Shown piece by piece: positions 45,821 to 57,310 of a stretch of 64,000 nucleotides of DNA (positions within the stretch are counted from its first letter, which is position 1; every line of letters begins with the position of its first letter). This DNA is from Dermatemys mawii (Eukaryota > Chordata > Testudines > Dermatemydidae), in contig ML677374.1 of NCBI GenBank assembly GCA_007922305.1, positions 12,363,746-12,427,745 on the forward strand. The letters run 5' to 3'. The position numbers and the translations under genes were made by a program. A model generated the notes under the pieces. It worked only from the letters and a program-made list of their open reading frames with translations. It searched no databases and was not told where the DNA came from.

Positions 45821-47042
45821 TTCAGACTTTGCATTGCCAACAGCAACCATGAGAAACAATAACCAGAGTGTTCCTGAACTGATGGGCATTAAGAACACAA
45901 TTTCTTTTAAGTTGTAGTCCTGCTTATTTTATGCTGCATTCTTTGTAACCCAAACAAGTTTTAATATATAGTCTTTTACTATTATAGACTCTTGACATGT
46001 TGTGAACGCTGGGTTATCTATTTGTATTTCAAATGGAATTTGAAATTAACAGGACTCCGTTTAATTCTTTGTTACTACATTAGCATTACAGACACCAGTG
46101 TAGCTGTTAGGACAGGTTTGCAACAGAACTAGAGAGCCAAAGAACACTTACTTTTTACCCCAGGTCCTACATAAGCTATCAAAAGGTTATATTTCTTAAC
46201 AGAAGTAGATTTGTGGAGAGGGGAACCTTCAGATATTTGTAACCTACAAAACGTTTCCTCACTAGCTTTTAAGTTTAAATGTGGAGCTTAATGCACTTGA
46301 CGAGTCCCTTTAGTTTTGTAAACACAAAATTTGTCATCCATTTGCTGAATTTGTCTTTCAAAATAGCCACTGAGCACCTGCGTTTGTCCATAGGTATTAC
46401 TGTCACCCGGCAGTGAAGATTCCGATTTGTTGTATTGACAAACGAAGAAAAAAAGACGACACTGATATGCCCTGCAGCTTGCTGCCATTTAACACGTAGT
46501 ACAGTCCAACTTCAACAATAGCAAAACCAGATGAGACAAGGGCAGCGTTTGTACCCTGACAAGACTTCCTTTAGTTTTCTAATTTGGCTCAAATTCTATG
46601 TTACGTCAGCGTTGTGCAGAGATGTAGTAGAGTGCTCATAGCAAACCACTGTAATTCCATCATCCTCTCTGTCTCAGCCTCACCCCATCAATGTCAAACA
46701 GCCAAGGGTCCACTCCACCTGCAATTGGTGTCAAGCCATCAGATCTTATGCCCGTGAAAGACCAAGCATACTACAGTTCAGCTCACCACTATGTCCCCAG
46801 CGTGCCTTGGACATGGCCAGGGAAGAGGCAATATTTTTTTGGCGGGGGGGAGGGAGTCATGAAGCTTCCTACACTATTTTTTTCCATCAGAATCAGTTAT
46901 TTTGATACATTTTCATCACCCATTATGCTCTAGTATGCTACTGCCAAGATTTATTACACTTCTAGACTTCTTGCAATACTCATCTTTTTTTATACAGGGG
47001 CTTGAGGAGGGAGGAGTTTAGCTTTCTCTCACTAGAGCATTT
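45821..47042. other. No gene seen
   Basis: No coding or repeat signal except a short G-run at 46842-46851. Confidence 0.5.
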
Positions 47043-47145
47043 TGGGGTACATGCAAGAGTTATGAATCTTTTTTCAAAGGAATAACTCCATGAGCAGAGA
47101 CTAGTAGAAGGCTGTTATCCTTGAGCTACTAGAAAGAGACATTGT
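47043..47145 (+). repeat. Direct-repeat copy 1 (CCATGAGCAGA family)
   Basis: TAACTCCATGAGCAGAGACT, AGAAGGCTGTTATCCTTGAG and CTACTAGAAAGAGACATTGT align with the second copy at 47443-47551. The two are diverged but collinear. Confidence 0.75.
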
Positions 47146-47442
47146 CACACATACTTAACCAATATGTTGGACACTCCCTCAACAGATAAAGGTTGGCCCA
47201 AGCAACTGAAAACCACACAAGGTAAATGTCACTCTACAGACCACTCATTACAACTCCTGCCACAGGTCTTCAGAAGGTACAGAGCCCATGACCTTTGAAC
47301 ATTCAGGCCTCTATCTCAAAAGTGAGGAGAATGTGCCCAGCACTAAGTGAAATGCCTAATGCACTTGATTTAAGTCTCATAACACTACTAAGGTACATAT
47401 TATGTTTGCCTTTCCAGTGGATAAGCTGCAGCTCAAGTTGTG

Positions 47443-47551
47443 GGTTACGTGCGGGGACAGATGGGACTCTATTTTTTTTTAAAGGAGTAATTCCATGAGC
47501 AGATCATAGCAGAAGGCTTTTATCCTTAAGCCACTAGCAGGAGACATATTA
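47443..47551 (+). repeat. Direct-repeat copy 2 (CCATGAGCAGA family)
   Basis: TAATTCCATGAGCAGATCAT, AGAAGGCTTTTATCCTTAAG and CCACTAGCAGGAGACATATT correspond to copy 1 about 400 bp upstream. Its end also forms the left arm of the palindrome at 47532-47712. Confidence 0.78.
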
Positions 47552-47712
47552 CCAGAGGGCCTGATTCAGCAAAACATTTAAGTACATCTTTAATGTTAAG
47601 CACATAAATATCCCCACTGATTTTAAATGGTACTACCCATTTGCTTACAGTTAAGCACATGTTTACATCACTTGCTGGAACAGGGCCATTGGTAATACGT
47701 CTGCTGCTAGTG
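47532..47712. mobile_element. Nested palindrome: 23-bp arms around a fold-back core
   Basis: Arms at 47532-47554 and 47690-47712 (CACTAGCAG...ATTACCA and TGGTAAT...CTAGTG) match as inverted copies at 21 of 23 positions. Within them the core at 47557-47687 has its own inverted ends, GGGCCTGATTCAGC and CTTGCTGGAACAGGGCC, a palindromic family that is common in turtles. The core may have landed in a palindrome or may be the inner part of one larger element. Confidence 0.85.
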
Positions 47713-48714
47713 ACTTGGGCTATCCCTCAGGCTACAAGAGGAATGTCAAAGGGATTATGACTGCTGTTGGTAAACCCAGAGCTATCTGGCACTTTATTGC
47801 ACTGTACTATTGTCATCTTATTAGATATCGCTGCTTTTAAAAGATGTAAAAAGAGCCCAGAGCTATAAGGATGAATGCATTTATGGCTGCTTATAACTAG
47901 AGGCAAGTAAGTATGTATCAGTGTGTAGGTTTTAATTTTTTATTTAGTCTTTCAAAGTGAATAATCAACTGGATGCCTATCTTCACCACATGGATACTTG
48001 TCAATATTACCGATGTTCAATTAGGAACAATTTATAGCGTTTTACATATATATTAACTTGACTAGCTTAGCAAGCAAGCAAGATGCTTTGAGGGACGAGT
48101 AAGTGGTTAATTGGGCAGACCTTTAATAGACAACAACGTATACCTTTTTCACATAACGTTAGCGTGAAACATTGATTATGCTTTGAAAAATTCAGCATTG
48201 CATGTTGGATTCATGTGCTGCATCTTAGAGATAGAAACTAGGCACATGTGTCACCACAGCTACAACAGAAGGTGCCATATAAATATTTTAATGTACATGT
48301 GTATAATATATACATATTTACAGTGTCTGACAGTGTTCATAACATGGTCTGTAAGGGAGTAACATTCTATCACATTCACACACTAGGAAGAAGGATATCA
48401 TATATAGAGACAGACACAAAATAAGTCTTCCTATATATTTGCATATATTACTTGCATAAATATATACACTTGTATATGCAAGAAAATTGACTCCAGGCAC
48501 ATATCTACGTTTGTCCTGATGGATGGGTGGCAGGGTGAAACCTGAGTGGCACCATTACATCGCACATCATAACACCTGGAGTCCATTCTGCACTGGTCTG
48601 GGACAAGCGTATGCCCCCTATGGCACATGTGACCCATCTAAGAACCTTCCCAGGACCCCCGGATGGGTCAGAACCCAGCATCTGGGAAACACCATACCAC
48701 ATTACCTATAGCAA
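47713..48714. other. No gene seen; AT-rich low-complexity stretch 48290-48480
   Basis: Contains a region of TATATA-type words between 48290 and 48480. Otherwise unassigned. Confidence 0.5.
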
Positions 48715-48810
48715 GGAACTGGGAGCTAGGACTAATGGGTTTTGGTTTCAGCTTTGGCACAAACTTGTTTTATGGCCTTTGCTGAGGCACTGAGAACCCA
48801 ATTCTGCCTC
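48715..48810 (+). repeat. Short MIR fragment, sense
   Basis: AACTGGGAGCTAGGACTAATGG, GTTTTGGTTTCAGCTTTGGC, ACAAACTTG follow the MIR 'gagccaggactcctgggttctattcccagctctgcca' order. Confidence 0.75.
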
Positions 48811-49194
48811 CCTCACTTATACAGCCATAAACCATGATATTACCATAGATATTATTGCAGTGCTCCTGGAGCAGCTGGGAAGGGAGACTGACTCCAGGAA
48901 TCACAATCCGCCTCCTGGTCTCCCAGTTGCTTTGAGGCAGAAGTTCGCTGGTTTAGGTCTACACTCAGCACAGCAGACACATGCATAAGCTCCACAGAGC
49001 CGGCTATCCCCAGTGTACTAAATATGCCAATACGGCCCACAGCACAAAATAGCAATAGAACACCTTACACCACCATGTAGGATAGGTTACAATCTGTCTC
49101 ACAGTGCATATGATTTTACTTTGCAAGTAGCACCATTCGTTGCAATAGTGCTACTCGTAAAGCAAGGCACCATTCCACATCAACAAAGGGGGAC

Positions 49195-49265
49195 AGGTGA
49201 GCCCTTTTTCTTGCATCTGTTTCCCCATCTGTAAAAATTGGAAGATCCAACTAGGGTGCTGATGC
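49195..49265 (+). repeat. Short MIR core scrap, sense
   Basis: TTTCCCCATCTGTAAAAATT is the MIR 'tttccccatctgtaaaatgg' block. Little else survives. Confidence 0.65.
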
Positions 49266-49654
49266 TCAGTTAATGGTTGCAAATAATATCTGAAGGTATT
49301 TGGACCACCCCTGGCAAGCAACTAGTCATTTTAATAAATGCAAGAAAAATACAGACACCCTAGGTATACTCTAACTTAACCCTGCACAGCCCTGAGAAAC
49401 ACTACATACTAGCTATGGAAAGTGATCTATTTGTAAACCAAGACAAATATTGGACTAAAAACAAATCAGAAACTACCAGAGGCTAAGACCACAATGAACC
49501 AGATTCTTGACTGTAATAATGTGTTTGGCCCACTTCTCCTTTGAAATGAAGCCAGAGAGTCACACCCAGTTCTAATGAGAGGATAGACAATAACTGACAA
49601 AATTCTACTCCAGCTAAATCGTTAGTGTCAAGTGAAATACTAGAGACACACACT

Positions 49655-49765
49655 CAAGTGATTATGCAAATAAAAATGAAATTGAAATCTCAGCCCACCC
49701 TGCCGGGAAGAAGCTCACAAACCAGGGCAATTAAAGGAAGCAATTACTACCAGATATAAATAAGA
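49655..49765. other. Candidate conserved non-coding element with an octamer
   Basis: Non-repetitive AT-rich segment containing a perfect ATGCAAAT octamer (49664-49671) and CAATTAAAGG/CAATTACT words. The octamer is a known POU-factor site. Function is inference only. Confidence 0.4.
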
Positions 49766-50479
49766 CAGACAATCTTGCTTTTCACTGAAGCTATAAGGGC
49801 TTTGGGACCTCAAAGTACCGGATCCAGAAAGCTTTCCCTTCCACTAATACTTAAGTCTCCTATTCCTCTCCTTCTTTCCCAAACAGTAATGGCATGTGTC
49901 CTATTCCCGCAAGCAATGATAAACTATCCCTTGTGTTTCCATTGCATGATAGAATTCTGCTTCTCTCTTCCTTAAACACCAGTGTTGATGTACAGAATAT
50001 GCAGCTGCTGCAAAGGCACATCAATAAGATAACACACTGTCACCCACAAACATCCACTGAAAGATTAATAGGAGAGTTTTGGATGATCAGAAGTCTCATG
50101 TGGCCCTTCATGAGAAATTATGACCCACTCCTTCTCTCTGATTCTATACCTTTTCTAGACTCATTTCTTGTTAAAAGTACATCACCCTAAAACCAATCAG
50201 GGCAAAGTAACGTCTCCTACCCTTTACATCATTATACTTGAGAGGATACCCAAGAGTTAGTCCTTTCAAAAGACCTGGGATTGTCATTCCCAAAGACTGA
50301 AACTGGTGCAGACATTTTTCAGGCTGTATCCTAAAGTATTCAAGCCCATTCAGGCAGGATCATTTGGCTTTTGTTTTAAGGAAGGGATTTTTCATTCCCA
50401 GCAATACCACATAAAGCAGCATCATACCATGTTTACTATTTCCCTTCTATTGACTCCTGCAGCTGGTACCTTTTTATGA

Positions 50480-50530
50480 TGAAATAATTGCCATTATTTA
50501 GCCTGCTAATGGCAGGATGAGCTGAATATT
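50480..50530. other. Candidate regulatory inverted repeat
   Basis: TGCCATTA (50489-50496) and its perfect inverse TAATGGCA (50507-50514) flank a 10-bp spacer TTTAGCCTGC. The half-sites are homeodomain-like ATTA cores. It lies in non-repeat DNA. Confidence 0.45.
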
Positions 50531-50774
50531 CAGGGCCTATGCACACTGAATTCCTTTCTTTCTAGGTTTCAGCTGGTCACATAAGGACATCTCCTTACAT
50601 CCTTTATGTTTGCTGGAACGGAAGATCTGAAGACTACAAAAGACATCTCTACCTACAACATATTCTTCAATGGAATCTCACAACACTCTGACATCATGTA
50701 TTCCCATTGCAATGGGGGAGTCTGCCAAATACGGGTTGATGACTTCATGGCAAGCTGAAGTGTGCTAAAGAAGT

Positions 50775-50990
50775 TGGGACACAGAGGTGCAGGGAGTCCT
50801 GACTCCTGTGCTCCACCACTGTCTCCACTGCTGCTGACTCACTCTTGGATCTAGGAAAAGCCATTTTACTTCTCTTGGCATTTGTTTTCCCAAATGGGGA
50901 TAATTACCACCTCTTGTGAGTGGTAGCGGGGCTTGGTACATTTGTGTTTGAAAAGCGCTTCAAGATCCTTGGATACAAGATGCCCCAGGA
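50775..50990 (+). repeat. MIR/CORE-SINE, sense
   Basis: GAGGTGCAGGGAGTCCTGAC, TCCTGTGCTCCACCACTG, TTTTACTTCTCTTGGC, CCCAAATGGGGATAATTACC, ACCTCTTGTGAGTGG and TGTTTGAAAAGCGCTTCAAG give the sense MIR order over about 215 bp. Confidence 0.88.
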
Positions 50991-51025
50991 GTGCACAGTA
51001 CTGTAGTAGCAGTGGAAATATAGAA

Positions 51026-51153
51026 GTGACAAAGAGTCTTGTGGCATCTTAAAGACTAACTAAAGTATTAGAGCATAAGCTTTCGTGGGCTAATACCCAC
51101 TTCGTTGGATGCAAGACCCACTTGCATCCGACGAAGAGGGTATTAGCCCACGA
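51026..51153. mobile_element. Turtle fold-back repeat, truncated by the assembly gap
   Basis: Sequence ACAAAGAGTCTTGTGGCATC, TTAAAGACTAACTAAAGTAT, GCATAAGCTTTCGTGGGC is the same family as the 30732-30934 composite. A 33-bp arm (51083-51115) is mirrored at 51121-51153 with only two mismatches and a 5-bp loop ACCCA. The mirrored copy stops at the first N. Confidence 0.9.
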
Positions 51154-51253
51154 NNNNNNNNNNNNNNNNNNNNNNNNNNNNNNNNNNNNNNNNNNNNNNN
51201 NNNNNNNNNNNNNNNNNNNNNNNNNNNNNNNNNNNNNNNNNNNNNNNNNNNNN
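51154..51253. other. Assembly gap (100 N)
   Basis: Exactly 100 undetermined bases, the conventional size for a scaffold gap of unknown length. It begins at the last base of a palindromic arm. Frames that run through it are not meaningful. Confidence 0.99.
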
Positions 51254-52315
51254 ATAAAGTGGCCTAGAGCTCTCAGTTATCTCAGGAAATAAACACATTA
51301 ACGGGAAAATTAGCAATACTAACCCCATGAGGACATATTTTATTTCAAGTTGACTCTTTAAACCAAGCTAAGGATCAGACTGGATTCTGCAGGCACAACA
51401 CAATAAAAACATATTTGCTGTAGGCCCAGGGTAGACATCACATTGCAGCTTCTTACCTGAAAAACCATCCCAGTTAGAGCTCTTTAACAGTCCTTCTCAT
51501 CTCACTTAGACCTGGAAATTCTTGTCCCACCTCTGTGAAGGTCTCCTGAGAACTGGGATTAAAGAGGCATTAGATAATGAAAACACAGTTGTGCTCCAGT
51601 TGGCAGACGCTTGTATTGCTCGTAAGCCAGTTCAATATATAGTTTGGAGTCAATCATCTTCTCTCAGACCTTTGGCACCAATGAACTCTTTCCAGAATCA
51701 TGAGGTATGGCAGCAACTCTCTCATTTCCTCTTGGCCCGGCTCTGGCACACGTGAGCAAAAGTGGACTTTGCAACCCCTTCCCTACAGCTCCAGCCATCG
51801 GAAAGAGTTGGACTGCACAGGGTTCTGGTAAGGAAATGCTTTGCAAGAGGAATACGCAGACAGAGCTCAATGACCCTGTAAATGGGTCATCTTGCCTAGT
51901 GGTTCCTCCTCACTGAGACATACACCACTATGCATGATCTAGGCTTCTATTCGCTTTCCTTTACCAATGATGGATCTGTGATCTACTCCACCCTCGCCCA
52001 ATACAAATGCAGTCAACTGTGCTCACTTCAGCCCACATCACAGCTGCAGCTGTGGCAAACACAAGTCATGAGACAAGCCTAAGAAAGACAGAGTGAGAAC
52101 ATTCAAAACTGAATGGAAGACAGTGGACATTTGATGTTCTATTTCAGGTCTTAGCCTACGGAGGAGGTAGAGTTGCCCAAAGAGAACCTTGGAACCCACT
52201 CATTGGAATTATGTACTCCATTTCCCTTGCCATGCTACTGTAATGCAGGATGGGCACGCTTATAAGCCATATACTGTACTTTGATAACCAATTATTGAAA
52301 AAAACCCACATTATC
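51254..52315. other. No gene seen
   Basis: Unassigned DNA on the right of the gap. Confidence 0.5.
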
Positions 52316-52408
52316 AGTCAGATCCTCAAGCTGAGAGCAATCAAAATATAATTCACTTGAGTCAAAAGAGCAACACTGATTTACATCAACTGGGCATCTG
52401 AGCCCATA
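52316..52408. mobile_element. Short fold-back repeat
   Basis: TCAGTCAGATCCTCAAGCTG at the left is mirrored loosely by CATCAACTGGGCATCTGAGCC at the right, with a non-coding interior. Confidence 0.6.
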
Positions 52409-55064
52409 TTTTTAATCCCCAGTTACTCAAGAGGCAAAGTATTTCCTCATTACAAGCAACAGTTGTAAGAACAATGAACGAGAAACTCTTGTCTCAAAAG
52501 ATGACCCCTTTTCAGCAGTCTTGCAGTGTATAACCATCTTTGCACTCACTTCCAGCTTTGTTTGGCTTCTTCAGGACATTAATCAAAAGAAATTTCAATA
52601 CTGAAATCTTTTTCGTTCAAATAAAGCCTCTCAAAGTTTCATCTTTTTCCCAACTGCTTGTTTTCTTTTACAAAAATAAAATAAATGATACATCAAGGAT
52701 TTAATTAATTCGAACTCAATTAATATTCTAAATTCTTCAGGGCAAGAGCGGACTTTATATATTTGCTTCTTATGCAGCACAATGCACCCTGTCAGCACAT
52801 GGCCAGCAATAAGCCTTACTATTAAAGAGTTCCAGGTGCTGGAGTGTATGCGCACGCATCCTACCCTCTTCTAATGTTGCAACCCTAGAACAGATTTGAG
52901 AGAGAGCTTAAACGTACTGGGCCAGATTGTCAGCTCATGTAAACTGCCTCAGCTTCACAGACTTCTGGCTGACCATAAAGTAATTCTATCATTTGAGAGG
53001 GTCTTCTTTCTTTATGAAAAGAAATGGCTAAAGCCCATCAGGAACTATTCACCATAACTCTGAATACAATCAATACAAATAAAAGCAGCCTATGGGAGAC
53101 AGCAGGAAGTGGTGGGGGTGGAGTGGTTAAAATTATGTAGCAGATATAAAATTTTACATCTTTTAAACACAATGTTTACATTAACATGATCACAAAGAAC
53201 CTCTCCCTTCCCCCTTACTCTGCTGCTCTTTTTCTGTTTGCCATCTGGTACCCATCAAAGGCAGTTAGAATGGGGACACGTGCATTTACCAAATCCTTTA
53301 AACCTAACAAGCGCCCTGTTTGGTTTCTCCCCATCAGAAGCAATGAGGAACCCTGAGTCATCTGGACCTTCTAATAGAGCAACAGCCTGGCGGTGCCAAC
53401 TCTGCTTTCTGATTCTATCTTAATCTTTCCCAAGTCACAAAAGGATTAGGAAGCAAGTGTAGCCAGCAGAGCAGCAATTCCAATGTGGCAGCTGGAATGA
53501 AAACAGTGGCCATAATTATGCCAGCACTAATACAAACCACAAATACATACATACATACAGACACATATGTGTATTTCTTATTTCTATGGATAGTGCTGCC
53601 TTCTTGCTGTATTCGTTTCTTGTTGGGTGACCAGTGCTGGTAACAAAGGCCCTGATCCTGCATTCTGGCCTGAACACGCAGACCATCACATCCACAATAA
53701 TAGGACTCCCATCTGGATATAGACGTCTACCTACTTGTATAAGATGGCAAGACCCTGGACTAGCCGAGAGGCAATTTGAAATATTTTTGTGCCAGCTCTT
53801 CTGGATTAAATTAGTCAGTGAAAAATGTAGGCTGAATTAACAGAGTTGTCAACTTCCCCATATTATCAAGAGTCTTGTGATAATTGGCACTTTATGGATG
53901 CGCCAAGCTCCTGGAGTCATGGGAATCTTAGCTTCCAATTTAAAAATAAGAAAGTAATTTCTAGCCATCATGGTTACAGAGAAAAGCTGGAAAATGTGAA
54001 CTCTGAATGCATCCCAAGAGCTAAACAAACACAAAACATATAAAAAGAACCCCCTTTTTATCTTAGATTTAAGCCACTCTGTTTTGGAGGTCCCGAGTCA
54101 AAATTTTTGAATATCTGGGATTGGCAATATTGTGAATATCAAGAAACTCGTGGCAGATCTTATAACAGGGAACAATGTTCCTAAGTAAATTGGCAGAAAC
54201 CCCATCACTGGAACTATTGAAAATTAGGCTCAGCAAAGCATTCAATACTACATGGCAAGTCAGATTGAGAAGATGTACAGGTCTTCTCCCTCTCCTCTCT
54301 CCAAGCACCATATTTCATCATCATTTTCTGTGGAAAAGCCCTCACTGAAAGCAAGAGTTCTGCCAGTGAGAGGTGAATCAAGCCTCCGTAAGTGTGTATC
54401 CAGTCACGTTAGGCATTGTCCTTAAATATAACATTTTATCAGTGAAGCAAATTCCTCCACAGTGCAGAACACTGATCCCATCAGCAACAGGACAGAAAAA
54501 TTTCTGTCAAGTGCCTTTCATATTCAATTCCAGCAGACCCATAATCAATTAAAAACTGTTCGTGTTACATTATACATTTGGTAACCAAAATAAGGAGGAG
54601 GACACACTTCTAAACGGGTGCAAAATGTAATCCCTTCACCCACTTCTCTCCCCACGCCTTTAAGAAAGCATATCATTTCTGATACACAGTTAAAAGCAAG
54701 ATGACAACAGGCCTGTGGAGTGGAAATAAATTTGAGACTAAAGTAACTAAAATGAGGAGCTGTTTGTATTAAGGATACATGAAAAATATAGGTTTTCTTT
54801 TCATAACAGAGAAGCCTCTGAAAATGGAGAGTAGAATTACAAGCCTGCATAGCCATTAGCTAAAAGTCTGAACTGAATATGAAAAGCAATTCACACTAGA
54901 AGGATTCAAAGCAAGCCTATTTATGCTGCTCCATGCCAGACAAACTTGAAACCATTTGGATTAAGTCCTTTTTTCCTTTCCAAACCACAGGGGAAAAGCA
55001 AACAGGATTTCAATCATTGCATGCTCTGAATGATATGGTATGAGTACCAACAAAGAATACCCCA
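52409..55064. other. No gene seen; ATAC microsatellite at 53543-53558
   Basis: Long quiet stretch. The ATAC run is four units long. No domain-bearing frame. Confidence 0.5.
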
Positions 55065-55175
55065 CACTTCTACAGCACCTTTCATCAAAGGACATCAAAG
55101 CACTGTACGGGCACTAATTAAGCCTCACCAGTTAATATCCCTATTACAGACTGGGAAACTGAGGCAAGCAGTTAT
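55065..55175 (-). repeat. MIR/L2-type fragment
   Basis: TACAGCACCTTTCATCAAAG, ATCAAAGCACTGTACGGG, ATTACAGACTGGGAAACTGAG follow the antisense order. Confidence 0.8.
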
Positions 55176-55969
55176 CCATTAACTTTTTATTCTATTGTGT
55201 GATTCTTATATAAAAATAAAAACTAGGCTCAGATATCGTACCAAGAAAGCCTGCCACTCCTTTAGCTGTTACATAAACTGTATTGATTTTCAAAAAACAA
55301 AAACTTCAGTGTCTAGTTATTGATATTGCATTCAAAGACTCTTTATGTTGAACATTAAAGAGTTGTTTAGAGATTCTCCCTCTCCTCTTCTGAGCTATTT
55401 CAGTGACCATTTCAGTGCTGCTAAGGGTCACTCCTGAAGACAAATCCTTCAGTGCTGTCTGTGTAATGTGAATATAAGGACTCAATGAATTTGTTTTGTT
55501 TTTTTGTCTTCTTGTAATGCAGGAGCTGTTTCTAAAACAAATGTGAATGGTACCCTAAAAGCAAAATTTCACTTAGCTCCTGCATTTCACAGCCCTCTGC
55601 TGTTGTTTATTTTTGTACATTTCACTGGAAAGAGCATTTGTCAACAAGGCAGCAAAGAAGCCGGTAGCCAAACAGAAAAGCTTTTATTTACAAAAAAAAT
55701 AATTCACAGACATACCGCTGTAGCAGCCAAAATTAAGCTGCCACATATGGGTCCAGACAGTGCAAAAACACAAAGACCATGGGTTACAAGTTTTAATAAC
55801 TGGAGCCTGTCTTGAGGAAGGGGTAGGGGGAGAGGACCAGCATTTTCCCACTGCATACAATATCAGTGCCTAACCTTTAATCTTCCCTTCCACCAACACA
55901 GCTGATGGCATGAAGACTGTATTCAGGACAATGCCTCAAGCATGATGATTTCATTTTTTTTTTAAATTA
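55176..55969. other. No gene seen
   Basis: A 103-codon frame at 55504-55815 has no recognised domain. Confidence 0.5.
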
Positions 55970-56025
55970 TGGTAACACCCAGAGGTCCTGATCAGGATTG
56001 GGGCCCTGTAGCCCCTGCTTTAAAA
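55970..56025 (-). repeat. MIR/L2-type tail scrap
   Basis: CCAGAGGTCCTGATCAGGAT, TGGGGCCCTGTAG resembles the antisense tail 'ggccccaatcaggatcggggcc' of the family. Confidence 0.5.
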
Positions 56026-56086
56026 CCAGAGGTCTAGATTGATGCAGACAGGTTCTTAGATATTGTGACAAATGAACAACTTTGTC

Positions 56087-56845
56087 CAGGGGTGAAAGTA
56101 ACTTAAAGGACTTGCTAGTAATTCGGAGTCCTGGGGAGGGAGCAGGGCCTCTACTGGACGAGACAGAGCCTTTAAATCCCTGGGCTCTTTACATCAGGAT
56201 TTAAAGGGCCTGGGGCTAGGGCTGCGGTAGCAGCAGTTGGGAGTCCCGGGCCCTTTAAACCACCCCAAGCTCCCAGCTGCAGAGGTGTCTGGGAGCCCTG
56301 GCATTCAGGGGTGATTTAAAGGGCATGGGGCTCTAGCTGCCACTACCACAGCAGGGCCCCAGGCCCTTTAAATTGCCAACAGAGCCCCGGGGGTCCCGGC
56401 TGCCACCGCAACCCCTGGAGCTCCAGCAGCAGGGCCTGGGGCTCCGGCTGTCGCTACGCTCCATGGCCCTTTAAATAGTCTCTAGAGCCCTCCTGCTGGA
56501 GTGCTGGGATAGTGGTGGTGGGGCTCTGGCGGCTATTTAAAGGGCCCGGGTCTCCCACTGCCTCTAGCGCCCCAGGCCCTTTAAATCATCCCCGGATCCC
56601 TGGGGTAGCGGCAATGGGGCTCTGGCAGCGATTTAAAGGGCCCAGGGCAGTAGCTGCAGCAGGAGCCCATCGCCCTTTAAATCACCATGCAAGCCCCCCC
56701 GGCACTACCCCAGGGCTCCAGCAGTGGGGCTCTGGCGGCATTTTAAAAGGCCTGGGGCATCAGCTGCTGCCCGGTGTCCCAGGCCCTTTAAATTGCTGCC
56801 CGGGGAAGCTGGGCCGTCTCGGTACGGCACACCAGCTCTTGCAGG
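56087..56845. mobile_element. GC-rich hAT-like element with an internal tandem array
   Basis: Starts CAGGGGTGAAAGTAACTTAA, a hAT-type terminus. The body is a tandem array of about 107-bp period in which CCCTTTAAAT boxes (near 56168, 56250, 56363, 56466, 56576, 56672, 56783) are mostly interleaved with inverse ATTTAAAGGG boxes (near 56197, 56313, 56534, 56631, 56741). The right end, GGTACGGCACACCAGCTCTT, is recognisable as the interior side of the family's terminal region, but the inverted terminus is missing because a second element start abuts at 56846. Long open frames here are composition artefacts. Confidence 0.75.
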
Positions 56846-57310
56846 CAGGGGTGTCAGGTTTGTAGAAATTTTGGTGGTACCCAGAACCCACCCCTGCCCA
56901 AACTCTGCCCCCCCCCCCAAACTCCACCCCCACCTGCCCAAAGCTCTGGGAGGGAGTTTGGGTGGGGGAGGAGGGCTGGGGCACAGGACCTGGGCTGGAG
57001 CAGGGGACCGGGGTGCAGGCTCTGGGAGGGAGTTTGGAGATGGGAGGGGGTGCAGGGGTGAGGGCTGTGCGGTAAGGCTGGGGATGAGGAGTACAGGGGT
57101 GTGGGATGGAGGCTCAGGGCTGAGGCAGAAGGTTAATGTGTGGCGGGGGGATGAGGGGTTTGGGGTGTTGGAGAGGCTTGGGGGTAGGGCAGAGGGTTGG
57201 GGTGTGGGGGGATGAGGGCTCTGTCTGGGGGTGTGGGCTCTCAGGTGGGGCAGAGCTGGGGATGAGTTTGGGGTGCAGGCAGGTTGTCCTGGGACTAGAG
57301 CCAGAGCGGA
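56846..57310 (+). mobile_element. Second element start, G-rich minisatellite-like body
   Basis: CAGGGGTGTCAGGTTTGTAG followed by GGTGGTACCCAGAACCCACC is a familiar turtle repeat opening. From about 56940 the sequence is a G-rich tract of GGGTTTGGGGTG-like words with many runs of three or more G. The right end is not defined. Confidence 0.6.

Noticed and set aside
47043..47712. CRISPR-like array
   Set aside because: The repeats are few, diverged and unevenly spaced in a vertebrate-type repeat context.
51143..51328. Open frame through the N gap
   Set aside because: The unknown bases prevent any valid translation.
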